A stretch of DNA of 25,201 bases from Bacillota bacterium (GTDB lineage: Bacteria > Bacillota > Clostridia > Lachnospirales > Lachnospiraceae): positions 1 through 25,201 of the forward strand of contig JAEZRJ010000076.1 of assembly GCA_023412855.1 (NCBI GenBank), read 5' to 3'. The notes below the pieces were generated by a model. The model ran no database searches and was not told the origin of the DNA. It saw nothing but the letters and a program-made list of their open reading frames with translations. Below, piece after piece: positions 7,735-16,295 of the stretch (within the stretch, counting starts at the first letter, position 1; each line of letters begins with the position of its first letter). The position numbers and the translations under genes were made by a program.

Positions 7735-8529
7735 ATGAGCAATGACATCCGCAATTGCATTGTTATTATAGTCCGCACATATCCTGTCAGCATGTTCTTT
7801 TACGGCATCCGGCGCATTTTCTGTCGCAATGCCTACATCCGCCTGTGCGAGCATATCGATATCGTTATAATAATCCCCCACCGCATATATGACATCCATG
7901 TCATTTAAATATTGTCTGAGCTTCGTTAACATGGAACCTTTATTTATTCGTACCGGAAGAAATTCATAATAATTTATTGCTGACCGGACCCGGTCTACGC
8001 TGGCATGTTCCTCCAAATATGACGACTCCTTTTTCAGCCAGCTTATTTCTTCCTCATTCCCCGAAAAAAGTATCTTTATCCATTCCATTTCCATCACATT
8101 TTCCAAGGAATCGAAAATTACCGGCAAGTGGTCTTTTACGACGCATGAATCTGCATACTCTTCACGCGAAACGATATAGCTCATATCCTTGGCATAGACC
8201 TGTACGCCTATCCCCGGCCTCTCATCGATACACCTTTTTAAAAATGGCATGATCTCGCCTCTGGGAACCCCGAATTCTTCCAGATAAACCTTCTTGTCAT
8301 AGTCGTACAATTGTCCTCCATTGGCCAGAATACAATATCCGTTTATCCTCACTCCTTCAAGGAAAGCAGAGGCATTTGTCAGACTTCTGCCTGTGGCGAT
8401 TCCGAACTTTCCCCCTTCTTCAACAAACGTGCTGATTGCTTTTTTATTTTCTTCACTCACTTTATTTTCTGAGTTCAGTAAGGTTCCGTCTAAATCACTT
8501 AATAATATTTTTCCTCTATATTTATCCAT
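7705..8529 (-). CDS. Cof-type HAD-IIB phosphatase
   Basis: The 274-residue protein carries all four HAD motifs: motif I LSDLDGTLL with nucleophile Asp12 and acid/base Asp14, motif II in IATGRS (Thr46), motif III Lys197, and motif IV GDYYNDIDML (Asp219, Asn222, Asp223). The long insert between motifs II and III is the type IIB cap of the Cof subfamily. Members dephosphorylate sugar phosphates, flavin or pyridoxal phosphates in the cytosol, with loose specificity. RBS AAAGGGATAATATG sets the start. It follows the response regulator by 101 bases within a minus-strand cluster that encodes an ABC importer and a two-component system. This makes dephosphorylation of an imported organophosphate a reasonable but unproven role. 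Confidence 0.9.
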   Translation of the reverse strand: MDKYRGKILLSDLDGTLLNSENKVSEENKKAISTFVEEGGKFGIATGRSLTNASAFLEGVRINGYCILANGGQLYDYDKKVYLEEFGVPRGEIMPFLKRCIDERPGIGVQVYAKDMSYIVSREEYADSCVVKDHLPVIFDSLENVMEMEWIKILFSGNEEEISWLKKESSYLEEHASVDRVRSAINYYEFLPVRINKGSMLTKLRQYLNDMDVIYAVGDYYNDIDMLAQADVGIATENAPDAVKEHADRICADYNNNAIADVIAHIIACAPHVL

Positions 8530-8630
8530 ATTATCCCTTTATGTTTTTCCGTCTGCGAATTTGGGCGTGAGCACAAATCTTCATATGAAAAATGAGTTTT
8601 TCGCGCCATCCGCTTCGCAGCAATTACATG

Positions 8631-9404
8631 TTATCCGTCTCTTAGTTTTGTAAAACCGGTAGGCGATTTAAGCGTATATTTTTTAAATACGCTGCAAAAA
8701 TGCTTATAATCGCTGAATCCGGTCATGTCCGATATTTCATAGACTTTATATTGCCCGGAATTCAACAGCTTCACCGCCTGCTGCACTCTGTATTTATTCA
8801 GAAAATCGAGAAAGGTATGTCCGGTAATATCCTTGAATTTCCTGCTCAAGTAACTGGCGCTGACTCCCATATCATCGGCAATTGCTTCTATGCTGATTTT
8901 TTCGCTGTAGCTTTTACGTATTGCCTCAACCGCACCCATTACATATTGATTTTGGAATTGCGCCAATTCTATAAAATGTTCCAAATCCAGACTGCTGTCC
9001 TTGTTCTCAAAGGCGAGTTCCGTTTCTTTGCTCTTCATAATTTCCGAATGCAGCATCTTCATTGTTTCCGCTAATTTTTCTTCATCCACCGGTTTTAAGA
9101 TATAGTCTGTAACTCCCAGGGATATTGCTTTCCTGGCAAATTCGAACTCCGCATAGCTGGTCAGTATCAGGCTCTTGAACTGCGTTTCCTTCAACGCTTC
9201 CTCGAGCATGGTAATTCCATCTTTCTTCGGCATCTTGATATCAGCGATAACAACATCCGGATGCAGCGCACGTATTTGCGCAAGCCCTTCTTCCCCATCG
9301 GCGGCCTCCCCGGCGATTACATATCCCATGCTCACCCAGTCGATCGTATACGCCAGTCCTTTTCTTATAATATCTTCATCTTCCACAATCACTATTTTCA
9401 GCAT
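8631..9404 (-). CDS. YesN-like response regulator with AraC-type DNA-binding domain
   Basis: The receiver domain (1-120) has the acidic pocket EDED (8-11), the phospho-acceptor Asp55 in VVIADIKMPKKDG, the switch Thr82 in LILTSYAEF, and Lys104 in YILKPVD. The C-terminal AraC domain (about 155-257) has two helix-turn-helix units: SIEAIADDMGVSASYLSRKF and KVYEISDMTGFSDYKHFCSVF followed by YTLKSPTGF. At 257 residues it is short for a YesN protein, lacking the long linker of many homologues. It starts 36 bases after the sensor kinase gene with RBS GAGGCGGAG, so the two are a pair. Likely target is the adjacent ABC transporter promoter. Confidence 0.93.
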   Translation of the reverse strand: MLKIVIVEDEDIIRKGLAYTIDWVSMGYVIAGEAADGEEGLAQIRALHPDVVIADIKMPKKDGITMLEEALKETQFKSLILTSYAEFEFARKAISLGVTDYILKPVDEEKLAETMKMLHSEIMKSKETELAFENKDSSLDLEHFIELAQFQNQYVMGAVEAIRKSYSEKISIEAIADDMGVSASYLSRKFKDITGHTFLDFLNKYRVQQAVKLLNSGQYKVYEISDMTGFSDYKHFCSVFKKYTLKSPTGFTKLRDG

Positions 9405-9440
9405 ATTGCTCCGCCTCTTCCATTCCCGGTTATTTTATTT

Positions 9441-11141
9441 TCAGTTGCCTTTCTTATAGACCGGAAGCGTCAGGGTGAGCGTCGTTCCCTTATCCGGCTC
9501 GCTTTCTATCGCGACTCCATAATTTCCTTTGTACTTCAGATTGATCCTCTTATGAATATTATAAAGTCCCAAATGACTGCTTCTGTTCTTCGGGCTCGCC
9601 AAAGTATGCTTCAATTCTTCCAATGTCTCTGCATCAATCCCCGTTCCGTCATCCTTGCATATAAAAATCAGATTGTCTCCGTCTCTGTATCCTCTGATTT
9701 TCACCGTCAATACTTCTTTACCCTCAAATCCGTATTTAATGGCATTCTCAATTAACGGCTGGACAAGGAGCTTGGGTATTGCAAGGTCCATGACCTCCTC
9801 CTCTATATCGACACTATACTTGAATCTGCGATTAAACCGCATCTTTAAAATGCTCAGATACTGCTCTGTATTCTTCATATCCTGCCGCACCGTTACATCC
9901 TCATCCGCATTACTGATACTATAGCGCAGGATAGAAGACAGATTCACGATCATTTTATCCGCCTTTGCCGTATCCAGCTTGCACATTATCCTTATATTTT
10001 CCAATGTATTGAACAGGAAATGCGGATTTATCTGAGATTCCAACTGCTTTATCTGAGCAAACGCCATATGTGCGATCATCTCTTTATTCTTTTCTATCTG
10101 TTCTTTTAAGCTATCGATCATTAAGTTATAAGAGTTTCCGATGGTCTGGAATTCCTTGCTGCTGCATATCGAAATATAATTGTCAAGATTGCCTTCCTGC
10201 ACCTGTTCGAAAGCATTCGCAATAATGTCTATGTCCCTGGTACTTTCTGCGGAAGTTTTATCCGCTCCTTTCAGCAGACTGAAAAGTATGACCACGAACA
10301 TCATCGTCAAAAGCAGCCCGACCCACTTAAAGGCCGCCAATTGATTGCTTACGTCCGACACTGTATAAATCCGAAGCCTGTCATCCATCATAGAGGAGCT
10401 TTCCATATAAAAATTCTTACCGTTGCATTTGATATAACCTTCCCGTGTTTCAAATTCCCTGCTCATACGGTTCAGGTTATCGGAAAAGTCATAATTATTC
10501 GCCAGGTATATCCAGCCGTAAGTATCCGTGATAATTGTTTGAGAAGATACTTTTGTCAATAATACCTGAAACTCGGAACTATCGATAGAAAAAACAACGT
10601 AACCGGCCGTCTCCTTTCCTGCCTTTATCGTTCTCCCGATAAGGAGGCTGGAAGATTGACTTTCCATATCCTGTATTACCTTGATCGCCGTAGCATCTCT
10701 GTCATTGTTCATCAATCGGAAGATTCCCCAGTTTGCAACAGATTCGCTTTTTAAATACGACGGCAGTTCCTGATTGCTCATAATGACAGGCTCATAGTCT
10801 TTGTTAAAGATATATATCTTCGCTTTATATCCCAGCTTGTTGGAAAGTTTATATACGTCCTCAAAAACTGACACTCTTGTCACTCCGTCTATGGGCTTTA
10901 TGACCAAATCGCTGCGTGTTTCCATCACGATCAGAGCCTCTTCATAGCTTTCTATGGTCTGTACGACCTTTCCTCCGATATCCTCATTTGCCTTTTTTGT
11001 AATATCAATGGTGGAATATCCCCAAAATCCAAAAGTAATGAGCACACCGGCAAACGCAATACTGAAAGCGGGAGCCACCGCATACCGCAAGAACATCCTA
11101 TACATATTATCTTTAAATGATACAGGCTTATTTTTTTCCAT
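9441..11141 (-). CDS. YesM-like sensor histidine kinase
   Basis: The 566-residue membrane kinase has a first membrane segment (about 20-42), an extracellular sensor of about 230 residues (43-271, Cache-like by layout only), a second membrane segment (272-291), a HAMP-like linker, a His_kinase domain with His374 in QINPHFLFNTLENI, and an HATPase domain with N-box QPLIENAIKYG (461-471), DDGTGID and LGLYNIHKRI. This is the LytS/YesM class that pairs with AraC-type regulators. A longer frame begins at 11183, but the Shine-Dalgarno AGGAAAGGG lies inside it, 8-9 bases before ATG 11141, so the shorter start is chosen. It sits 59 bases after the permease gene, suggesting it senses the transported solute or the loaded binding protein, as in UhpAB/HptRS-like arrangements. 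Confidence 0.93.
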   Translation of the reverse strand: MEKNKPVSFKDNMYRMFLRYAVAPAFSIAFAGVLITFGFWGYSTIDITKKANEDIGGKVVQTIESYEEALIVMETRSDLVIKPIDGVTRVSVFEDVYKLSNKLGYKAKIYIFNKDYEPVIMSNQELPSYLKSESVANWGIFRLMNNDRDATAIKVIQDMESQSSSLLIGRTIKAGKETAGYVVFSIDSSEFQVLLTKVSSQTIITDTYGWIYLANNYDFSDNLNRMSREFETREGYIKCNGKNFYMESSSMMDDRLRIYTVSDVSNQLAAFKWVGLLLTMMFVVILFSLLKGADKTSAESTRDIDIIANAFEQVQEGNLDNYISICSSKEFQTIGNSYNLMIDSLKEQIEKNKEMIAHMAFAQIKQLESQINPHFLFNTLENIRIMCKLDTAKADKMIVNLSSILRYSISNADEDVTVRQDMKNTEQYLSILKMRFNRRFKYSVDIEEEVMDLAIPKLLVQPLIENAIKYGFEGKEVLTVKIRGYRDGDNLIFICKDDGTGIDAETLEELKHTLASPKNRSSHLGLYNIHKRINLKYKGNYGVAIESEPDKGTTLTLTLPVYKKGN

Positions 11142-11200
11142 ACGTATACCCTTTCCTGGCGTCTTATGCTTACAGTATACCATAGAACCTCATTGCCCCG

Positions 11201-12859
11201 TTACAAACTGACCTCTTTCTTACCCGATACCTTGAAGAAGATGAGGAGCGAAGCAACCGTTGTCAGCGTCAAAATACTCGAAAGAGCTGCTGCCGTACCA
11301 TAGCTTGCACGTATGACCTCCGTATAGATGGATACCGACATCGTCCTCGTTCCTCCGGTATATAAAATAACAGAAGCGCTTAGTTCATTAATAATCGTAA
11401 TCCAGCTCAAAATAGCCCCCGAAAGTACTCCCGGCATCATCATCACTGCAGTTACTTTGAAAAAGGTCTTAAAAGGAGAATCTCCCAAACTGATTGCCGC
11501 CTCTTCCATGCTGGGACTCAATTGATATAAGATAGCCGCACTCGACCTAAGCGTATAAGGCAGACGTCTCACTACAAATGCCAATATGATAATAAATGCC
11601 GTGCCGCTCAATAACATCGGTTTTTTGTTGAACGCCAGAAGCAAGGTGATACCGAGAACAGAACCCGGTATGATATACGGGAACATTGTCATAGAATCAA
11701 TAATATTCGAAATAACGCTCTTTCTTCGAATCGTAATATAAGCGATAAGCATAGATAATATAATCACTATCATTATTGCTATTAATCCGAACAGATATGT
11801 ATTTCTTATTGCCGTTCCCAAGCTTCTAAAGATAGACCTATAACTATCCAGGCTGTAACCGGACACGAAGATTGCCCCGTTGGTTGCTTTAAAGGAGGTA
11901 TAAATAACTGTAATCTGAGGTATGATTGCCAGAAATACCACAAAATATATAAATAGGTGCATAATCACATTCCATACGCCCTTTAGCTTTTTCGACTGTA
12001 TCGGGCGAAGGGAACTCATCGTAAAGGACTTCCTGTTAACCACATACTTCTGACCCAGAAACATTGCCGCGGTGATCAATACCATAATAACCGCAAGTGC
12101 TGCCGCAAAGTTTGCCTGACCGCCCATTTCACTTATAAATTCATTGTAAATAAGCACCGGCATTACTGTATACCCTTCTCCGATCAGCATCGGCGTACCG
12201 AAGTCCGCAAGGGCATTCATAAATACGATCAGGGAACCGGCCAAAATAGTCGGAGCTATGAGCGGAAGTACGATGGTGCCTACTTTACGCACCGCATTGC
12301 ATCCTAAGCTTTCGGCCGCTTCGCTCAAGGAAGCGTCCACCTTTTTAAGCGCCCCCGTAGTATACAGATAAATATAAGGATATAATTTCAAGGTAAGCAC
12401 CAGCAGTATCCCTCCAAATCCGTAAATAGAAGGTGTCTCAATACCGAATACATTTGCGAAGAACTTTGTGATCACACCGCTGCGTCCCCCCAGAACAATC
12501 CACGAATAGGCACCGATAAACGGAGGCGAAAGCATGGAGATGATAACGAGTATATCGATGATTCCTTTTCCCTTTACCTTGAATGATGTCGTCAAATAAG
12601 CTAACGGTGCTCCTATCAGCACTGCCAGGACCGTCGTGCAAGTGGTTACAAGGAAACTGTGTCCCAGCGTTCTGTAATAATATTTTTTTGAAAAAAACTT
12701 TGCAAAATTGGCAAGTGTCAGTTCTCCGCTGGCAGGGTCTTTGAATCCGCTGAAAAACAGCGAAAACAGCGGATAAACGAGAAATACCGCGAATATCAAT
12801 ACAACTGCTATCGTAACAATTGTCCAAAAATCAAATCTTATTCCTTTTTTCTTACTCAT
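11201..12859 (-). CDS. ABC transporter permease, fused two-domain (FbpB/AfuB type)
   Basis: The 552-residue membrane protein has about 12 hydrophobic segments in two halves, each with an EAA loop that contacts the ATPase: EAAESLGCNAVRKVGTIVLP (180-199) and EEAAISLGDSPFKTFFKV (452-469). Fused permeases of this kind are typical of the ferric iron / AfuABC / thiamine / aminoethylphosphonate importers. The start codon overlaps the end of the ATPase gene by 8 bases (ATGAGTAA), indicating translational coupling. A single fused permease with one ATPase gene implies an ATPase homodimer. The substrate is set by the binding protein encoded upstream. Confidence 0.93.
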   Translation of the reverse strand: MSKKKGIRFDFWTIVTIAVVLIFAVFLVYPLFSLFFSGFKDPASGELTLANFAKFFSKKYYYRTLGHSFLVTTCTTVLAVLIGAPLAYLTTSFKVKGKGIIDILVIISMLSPPFIGAYSWIVLGGRSGVITKFFANVFGIETPSIYGFGGILLVLTLKLYPYIYLYTTGALKKVDASLSEAAESLGCNAVRKVGTIVLPLIAPTILAGSLIVFMNALADFGTPMLIGEGYTVMPVLIYNEFISEMGGQANFAAALAVIMVLITAAMFLGQKYVVNRKSFTMSSLRPIQSKKLKGVWNVIMHLFIYFVVFLAIIPQITVIYTSFKATNGAIFVSGYSLDSYRSIFRSLGTAIRNTYLFGLIAIMIVIILSMLIAYITIRRKSVISNIIDSMTMFPYIIPGSVLGITLLLAFNKKPMLLSGTAFIIILAFVVRRLPYTLRSSAAILYQLSPSMEEAAISLGDSPFKTFFKVTAVMMMPGVLSGAILSWITIINELSASVILYTGGTRTMSVSIYTEVIRASYGTAAALSSILTLTTVASLLIFFKVSGKKEVSL

Positions 12860-13964
12860 ACCGCATCACATCCTTTATAAGACTTTTCGTTCCATCCTCC
12901 GAAAAAATATTGATTTTCTGCGGATTCGCCTTCAACCATACTCTTTCCTTACACTTTATAATTTTTTCTGCCTGACCTACATCCTGGCTGAACTCGATTT
13001 CCGGCTGCCCGGACGATTCCTCTGTAAATGTCATCACATAATTTACATATTTCCCCAGAAATGTTCTCTCTTTTACTTCCGCTTCGATTCCTTCGCTGCC
13101 CAGGCAAAACTCCTCCGGCCTCACTGAAATGATTACTTTCTGTCCATCTTCACATTCTTCTACAAGATTCGTCATTTCTACTTTATATCCGTTTTCAAAG
13201 ACTGCATAAAATGTGTTTTCCTTCTTCTCGAGCACTCCGCGGAAGCTGTTGGAATGTCCGATAAAGGTGGATACGAACAGGTTGTATGGTCTCGTATAAA
13301 TATTTTCCGGTGCGCCGATCTGTTGGATCACACCATCCTTCATTACCGCAATCCTATCCGAAATCGCCAGTGCCTCTTCCTGGTCGTGCGTTACATATAC
13401 GGTCGTAATTCCCACCTGTTTCTGAACCTCACGGATAGCTCCTCTCATTTCCACACGGAGCTTTGCGTCCAGATTGGATAACGGTTCATCCATCAAAAGT
13501 ACGCTGGGATGAATGACAATCGCTCTGGCAAGCGCCACTCTCTGCTGCTGCCCGCCCGACAACCGCTCCGGCAGCCGTTCCTGATAGTCCGTTATCTTTA
13601 CTACATCCAGTATCTCATCCACCTTTTTCTTCATTTCCTGTTTATTTGTTTTTCTAAGCTTTAAGCCGTATTCCACATTTTGTCTCACAGTTAAATGGGG
13701 AAAAATAGCATAATTTTGGAAAACCATACCGATATTTCTCTTATGAGCCGAAATATGGTTGATCACTTTATCTCCGAATTTGATCTCGCCGCCCTCTATG
13801 GAATTAAATCCTGCGATCATTCGCAGCAAGGTCGTTTTCCCGCAGCCCGAAGGGCCCAGCAAAGTAAAAAACTCCCCATTTTTAATCTGGATTGACATAT
13901 CCGGGATGATTGTTATATCATCATATTTCTTTACAACATGTTCTACATTGATAGCAACGCTCAT
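12852..13964 (-). CDS. ABC transporter ATP-binding protein (FbpC/PotA type)
   Basis: The 370-residue ATPase has Walker A GPSGCGKTT (37-45), Q-loop VFQNYAIFPH (81-90), signature RLSGGQQQR (134-142), Walker B VLLMDEPLSNLD (155-166) and H-loop VYVTHDQEEAL, followed by a C-terminal TOBE-like domain (about 240-370) as in MalK/FbpC/PotA importers. It energises the fused permease encoded immediately downstream with an 8-base overlap. It is separated from the binding-protein gene by a hairpin terminator at 14009-14040, so its expression is probably lower than that of the binding protein. RBS AAGGAAATAG precedes the ATG. Confidence 0.94.
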   Translation of the reverse strand: MSVAINVEHVVKKYDDITIIPDMSIQIKNGEFFTLLGPSGCGKTTLLRMIAGFNSIEGGEIKFGDKVINHISAHKRNIGMVFQNYAIFPHLTVRQNVEYGLKLRKTNKQEMKKKVDEILDVVKITDYQERLPERLSGGQQQRVALARAIVIHPSVLLMDEPLSNLDAKLRVEMRGAIREVQKQVGITTVYVTHDQEEALAISDRIAVMKDGVIQQIGAPENIYTRPYNLFVSTFIGHSNSFRGVLEKKENTFYAVFENGYKVEMTNLVEECEDGQKVIISVRPEEFCLGSEGIEAEVKERTFLGKYVNYVMTFTEESSGQPEIEFSQDVGQAEKIIKCKERVWLKANPQKINIFSEDGTKSLIKDVMRYE

Positions 13965-14008
13965 TCTATTTCCTTCTTTCCTGTCTCAGCTTCTTAATTT
14001 CTTTTATG

Positions 14009-14040
14009 AAAAAAGGAGATTTCTTTCAATCTCCTTTTTT
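14009..14040 (-). terminator. Intra-operon terminator/attenuator between binding-protein and ATPase genes
   Basis: AAAAAAGGAGAT (14009-14020) and ATCTCCTTTTTT (14029-14040) form a perfect 12-pair stem with an 8-base loop, ending in a T-run on the minus strand. It stands between two co-directional genes of one transporter, as expected for partial termination that gives an excess of binding protein. Confidence 0.8.
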
Positions 14041-14096
14041 CCTATTCAAGTGTTTTTAAATTTCCGATGATTTTAATGATTACAACTTATGTTTTA

Positions 14097-15221
14097 TTAG
14101 TAGTTCGTGAAAATATCATTGAATTTGGTCAGCCATTCTTCTTTTTTCTCAACTACAAGATTCTCATCATCATAAATGATGTTGATATCTTCTTTTGGTG
14201 TCAGATAGCTGGGGGCGGGTACGTCCGTTCTTACGGAACGTCTGTTCAGCTGTTCTACGATAATGGTCTGCGCATCTTTTCCCGTTATAAAGTCAATAAA
14301 CGCCTTTGCATTATCCATGTTCTTGGCCTCTTTGATAATGTATACTCCATCCGGCTTGGAAATAACGCCTTCTTCCATATAAACGACTTTTACCGGAGCT
14401 CCGTCAGCCACATATTTTGCCGCACCTTCTTCAAAAGTGAGTCCAACCACGTATTCTCCATCCGCTACGCCCTTATAAACTGCAGAAGAACCGCTGAGCA
14501 GCTTACCATCAAGATTTTGGCAGAACTTATCCACATAATCCCATCCATCATCGGGATTTCCATTTCCCATAGCATAAAGCATATTGATCAGGTGCTCATA
14601 GGAAGACGAGGATTTGGACGGATCACAATGTGCAATTTTTCCTTTTAATTCGGGATTCAATAAGTCTTCATAACCATTTACCTCAATATCACCGATCAAA
14701 TCGGTATTTATCATGATTACACTGGGAATATCGGTAAATCTCGTCAAAGGTCCTTCTACATTTTTCATGCCTTCCTGCACGAACTCTTCATTTATGGACT
14801 GATAATTTTCGAACAGATCCATCTGCGGCATCATTGTCGATAAAGAACCGCCCCAGAAAATATCTCCCAAAGGATTTCCCTGCTCAGATTCCACTCTTTT
14901 TAACAGTTCGCCGGTACCGGCCGCTACTACTTCTACCTTTACACCCGTCTGGTTTTCAAATTCACTCACCAACGGATTGATAAATTCCAGCGGATGAGGG
15001 CAATAAATAACTAAATCACCCGATAACTTATTTGTTTCCGTCTCAGCTTCTGTCGCTGCCGTTTCTGCAGGCGCGCTCTCTTCTTTTACCTCTTCCTTTA
15101 CTTCTTCTTTCGTTTCGGTTTCCGCCTTCGACACTGTTGTCTCAGAAGTTGTGCTTCCGCATGCCATTAACCCCATTGTCATAGCCGCTGCCATAAAAAT
15201 GGCCACCATTCTCTTTTTCAT
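14097..15221 (-). CDS. Lipoprotein solute-binding protein of a Fe3+/AfuA/phosphonate-type ABC importer
   Basis: The 374-residue protein begins with a lipoprotein signal peptide, MKKR then a hydrophobic core and lipobox LMAC (Cys21). An acidic low-complexity linker rich in Glu, Thr and Ala follows (about 22-62), then a type 2 periplasmic-binding fold: LVIYCPHPLEFINPLVSEFE, GDIFWGGSLSTM, FTDIPSVIMINTDLI, GYEDLLNPELKGKIA, DPSKSSSSYEHL, DNAKAFIDFITGKDAQ. This is the class that includes FbpA, AfuA and aminoethylphosphonate binders. No adjacent Tyr-Tyr pair, the usual ferric ligand of FbpA, occurs anywhere. Phosphorylated organics are therefore a better guess than iron, though specificity is not proven. 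RBS GGAGGG sets the start. It is first in a cluster with ATPase, permease, sensor kinase and regulator. Confidence 0.92.
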   Translation of the reverse strand: MKKRMVAIFMAAAMTMGLMACGSTTSETTVSKAETETKEEVKEEVKEESAPAETAATEAETETNKLSGDLVIYCPHPLEFINPLVSEFENQTGVKVEVVAAGTGELLKRVESEQGNPLGDIFWGGSLSTMMPQMDLFENYQSINEEFVQEGMKNVEGPLTRFTDIPSVIMINTDLIGDIEVNGYEDLLNPELKGKIAHCDPSKSSSSYEHLINMLYAMGNGNPDDGWDYVDKFCQNLDGKLLSGSSAVYKGVADGEYVVGLTFEEGAAKYVADGAPVKVVYMEEGVISKPDGVYIIKEAKNMDNAKAFIDFITGKDAQTIIVEQLNRRSVRTDVPAPSYLTPKEDINIIYDDENLVVEKKEEWLTKFNDIFTNY

Positions 15222-15263
15222 CTACTAACCCTCCTTATTTTCAGGCACTTCGTACCTTGTAAT

Positions 15264-15292
15264 GTTATAATAATATATCCGCGATTTGTAAA
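15264..15292 (-). promoter_or_regulatory. Promoter of the binding-protein/ABC importer operon
   Basis: TTTACA (15287-15292) and TATAAC (15264-15269) are 17 bases apart on the minus strand, upstream of the start at 15221. No clear direct repeats for the AraC-type regulator were found by eye. Confidence 0.55.
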
Positions 15293-15319
15293 AAACCTAA
15301 AATCCCGTAAAAATATCCG

Positions 15320-15360
15320 AAAAAATGAACCGCAGTTTTTTCTCCTGCGGTTCATTTTTT
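15320..15360 (-). terminator. Rho-independent terminator of the sufC-sufB operon
   Basis: AAAAAATGAACCGCAG (15320-15335) and CTGCGGTTCATTTTTT (15345-15360) form a perfect 16-pair arm with a 9-base loop, 11 bases after the sufB-like stop codon. The minus-strand arm ends in six T. Confidence 0.9.
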
Positions 15361-15371
15361 GCGTTTATAAG

Positions 15372-16295
15372 TTATTGTAAGAAATTATCTATGATGACTG
15401 CTTCGGCTTCTTCCTCCGTCATTCCAAAAGAACGAAGCTTCAAAAGCTGCTCGTTGTTGATTCTTCCGATGGCTGCTTCATGAACAATCTGAGCATCTAC
15501 ATCGTGAGCATCTATTTCAGGAATGGCACATACGTGAGCATGGTCCATAATAATAGCATCGCACTGCACATGAGCTTTGCAAAGTGCATTACCCACAGCG
15601 CTCGGGTGGAAGGTCTGGCTGGAAGTTCCCTTCGCCACGGAACGGGATATGATCTGCGCCGAACTCCCTTCTCCATTCATTCTTACCTCCATGTTGGAAA
15701 CGGCAGTTTGCTTATCGTGAGTCATCAGCTTCTCCATCACGAACAGCCTGCTGTCAGGCCCCATATCCACATCGGTAATACGCTTCGTAGAGTCCACACC
15801 GCGGATCTGCACCGTATCCAGCGTGAACATCGACCCTTCCTCCATATATATCTGAGTCACAGGGTTGAGTATATTCTCTCCGGTCCCCTCGCCTTCTCCG
15901 TAATGCTTTTCCTCATATACTACTTTAGCGTTCTTCCCTACGTGAAAAGCATGGATTCCGTCGTGTCTCGTCTCATTACAGCCGCTGTTATGAATGCCGC
16001 AGCCTGCCACGATGACCACATCCGCACCTTCTTCTATATAGAAATCATTATAAACTACATCCATCATACCGGACCGGGAAATCACGACAGGAATATGTAC
16101 CTGCTCCCCCTGTGCCTTACTGCTTATATAGACATCGATTCCCTGCTTGTCCTCTTTTCTCCTGATCTTGATATTCTCGCTGTCCCCGTGGCAGAGAGCC
16201 GCTCCGTTATAGCGCAGGTTATAAGCTCCCTGCTGCTTGAACCCATTGGTATCGATGGCATCAAGCACCTTATTTGTTATCGCATCCAGCTCCAT
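15372..16295 (-). CDS. sufB: SufB-like Fe-S cluster scaffold protein (short SufBD family)
   Basis: The 307-residue protein is a short SufBD-family scaffold, lacking the long N-terminal region of E. coli SufB (495 residues). The C-terminal core is clear: AHVQCDAIIMDHAHVCAIPE (241-260) and QIVHEAAIGRIN (269-280), then the helix LLKLRSFGMTEEEAEAVII. Cys245 in QCD aligns with the essential SufB Cys405 and Glu273 in HEA aligns with SufB Glu434, whereas SufD has a His in the second region. It is therefore SufB-like rather than SufD-like. Extra cysteines occur at 99 (GCGIHNSGC) and 106. The RBS GGAGGG and start lie inside the end of sufC (26-base overlap). With only SufC as partner here, it resembles the minimal SmsCB-type system described for anaerobes; no cysteine desulfurase is in the window. 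Confidence 0.88.
   Translation of the reverse strand: MELDAITNKVLDAIDTNGFKQQGAYNLRYNGAALCHGDSENIKIRRKEDKQGIDVYISSKAQGEQVHIPVVISRSGMMDVVYNDFYIEEGADVVIVAGCGIHNSGCNETRHDGIHAFHVGKNAKVVYEEKHYGEGEGTGENILNPVTQIYMEEGSMFTLDTVQIRGVDSTKRITDVDMGPDSRLFVMEKLMTHDKQTAVSNMEVRMNGEGSSAQIISRSVAKGTSSQTFHPSAVGNALCKAHVQCDAIIMDHAHVCAIPEIDAHDVDAQIVHEAAIGRINNEQLLKLRSFGMTEEEAEAVIIDNFLQ

Noticed and set aside
8550..8625. Possible dispersed intergenic repeat related to 1081-1165, 5870-5900 and 20595-20630
   Set aside because: The stretches share only short words such as ATTTTGCA, GCAGAAA and GCG runs. I could not align them well enough to call a repeat family without a genome-wide search.
12438..12827. Alternative minus-strand frame of 129 codons inside the permease gene
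   Set aside because: The permease frame has hydrophobic segments and EAA loops through this stretch. The alternative frame has no such features.
14097..15221. Annotation of the binding protein as a ferric iron carrier
   Set aside because: The class match is real, but no adjacent tyrosine pair is present and no iron-related neighbour or Fur box was seen at its promoter. Left as substrate unknown, with organophosphate favoured.
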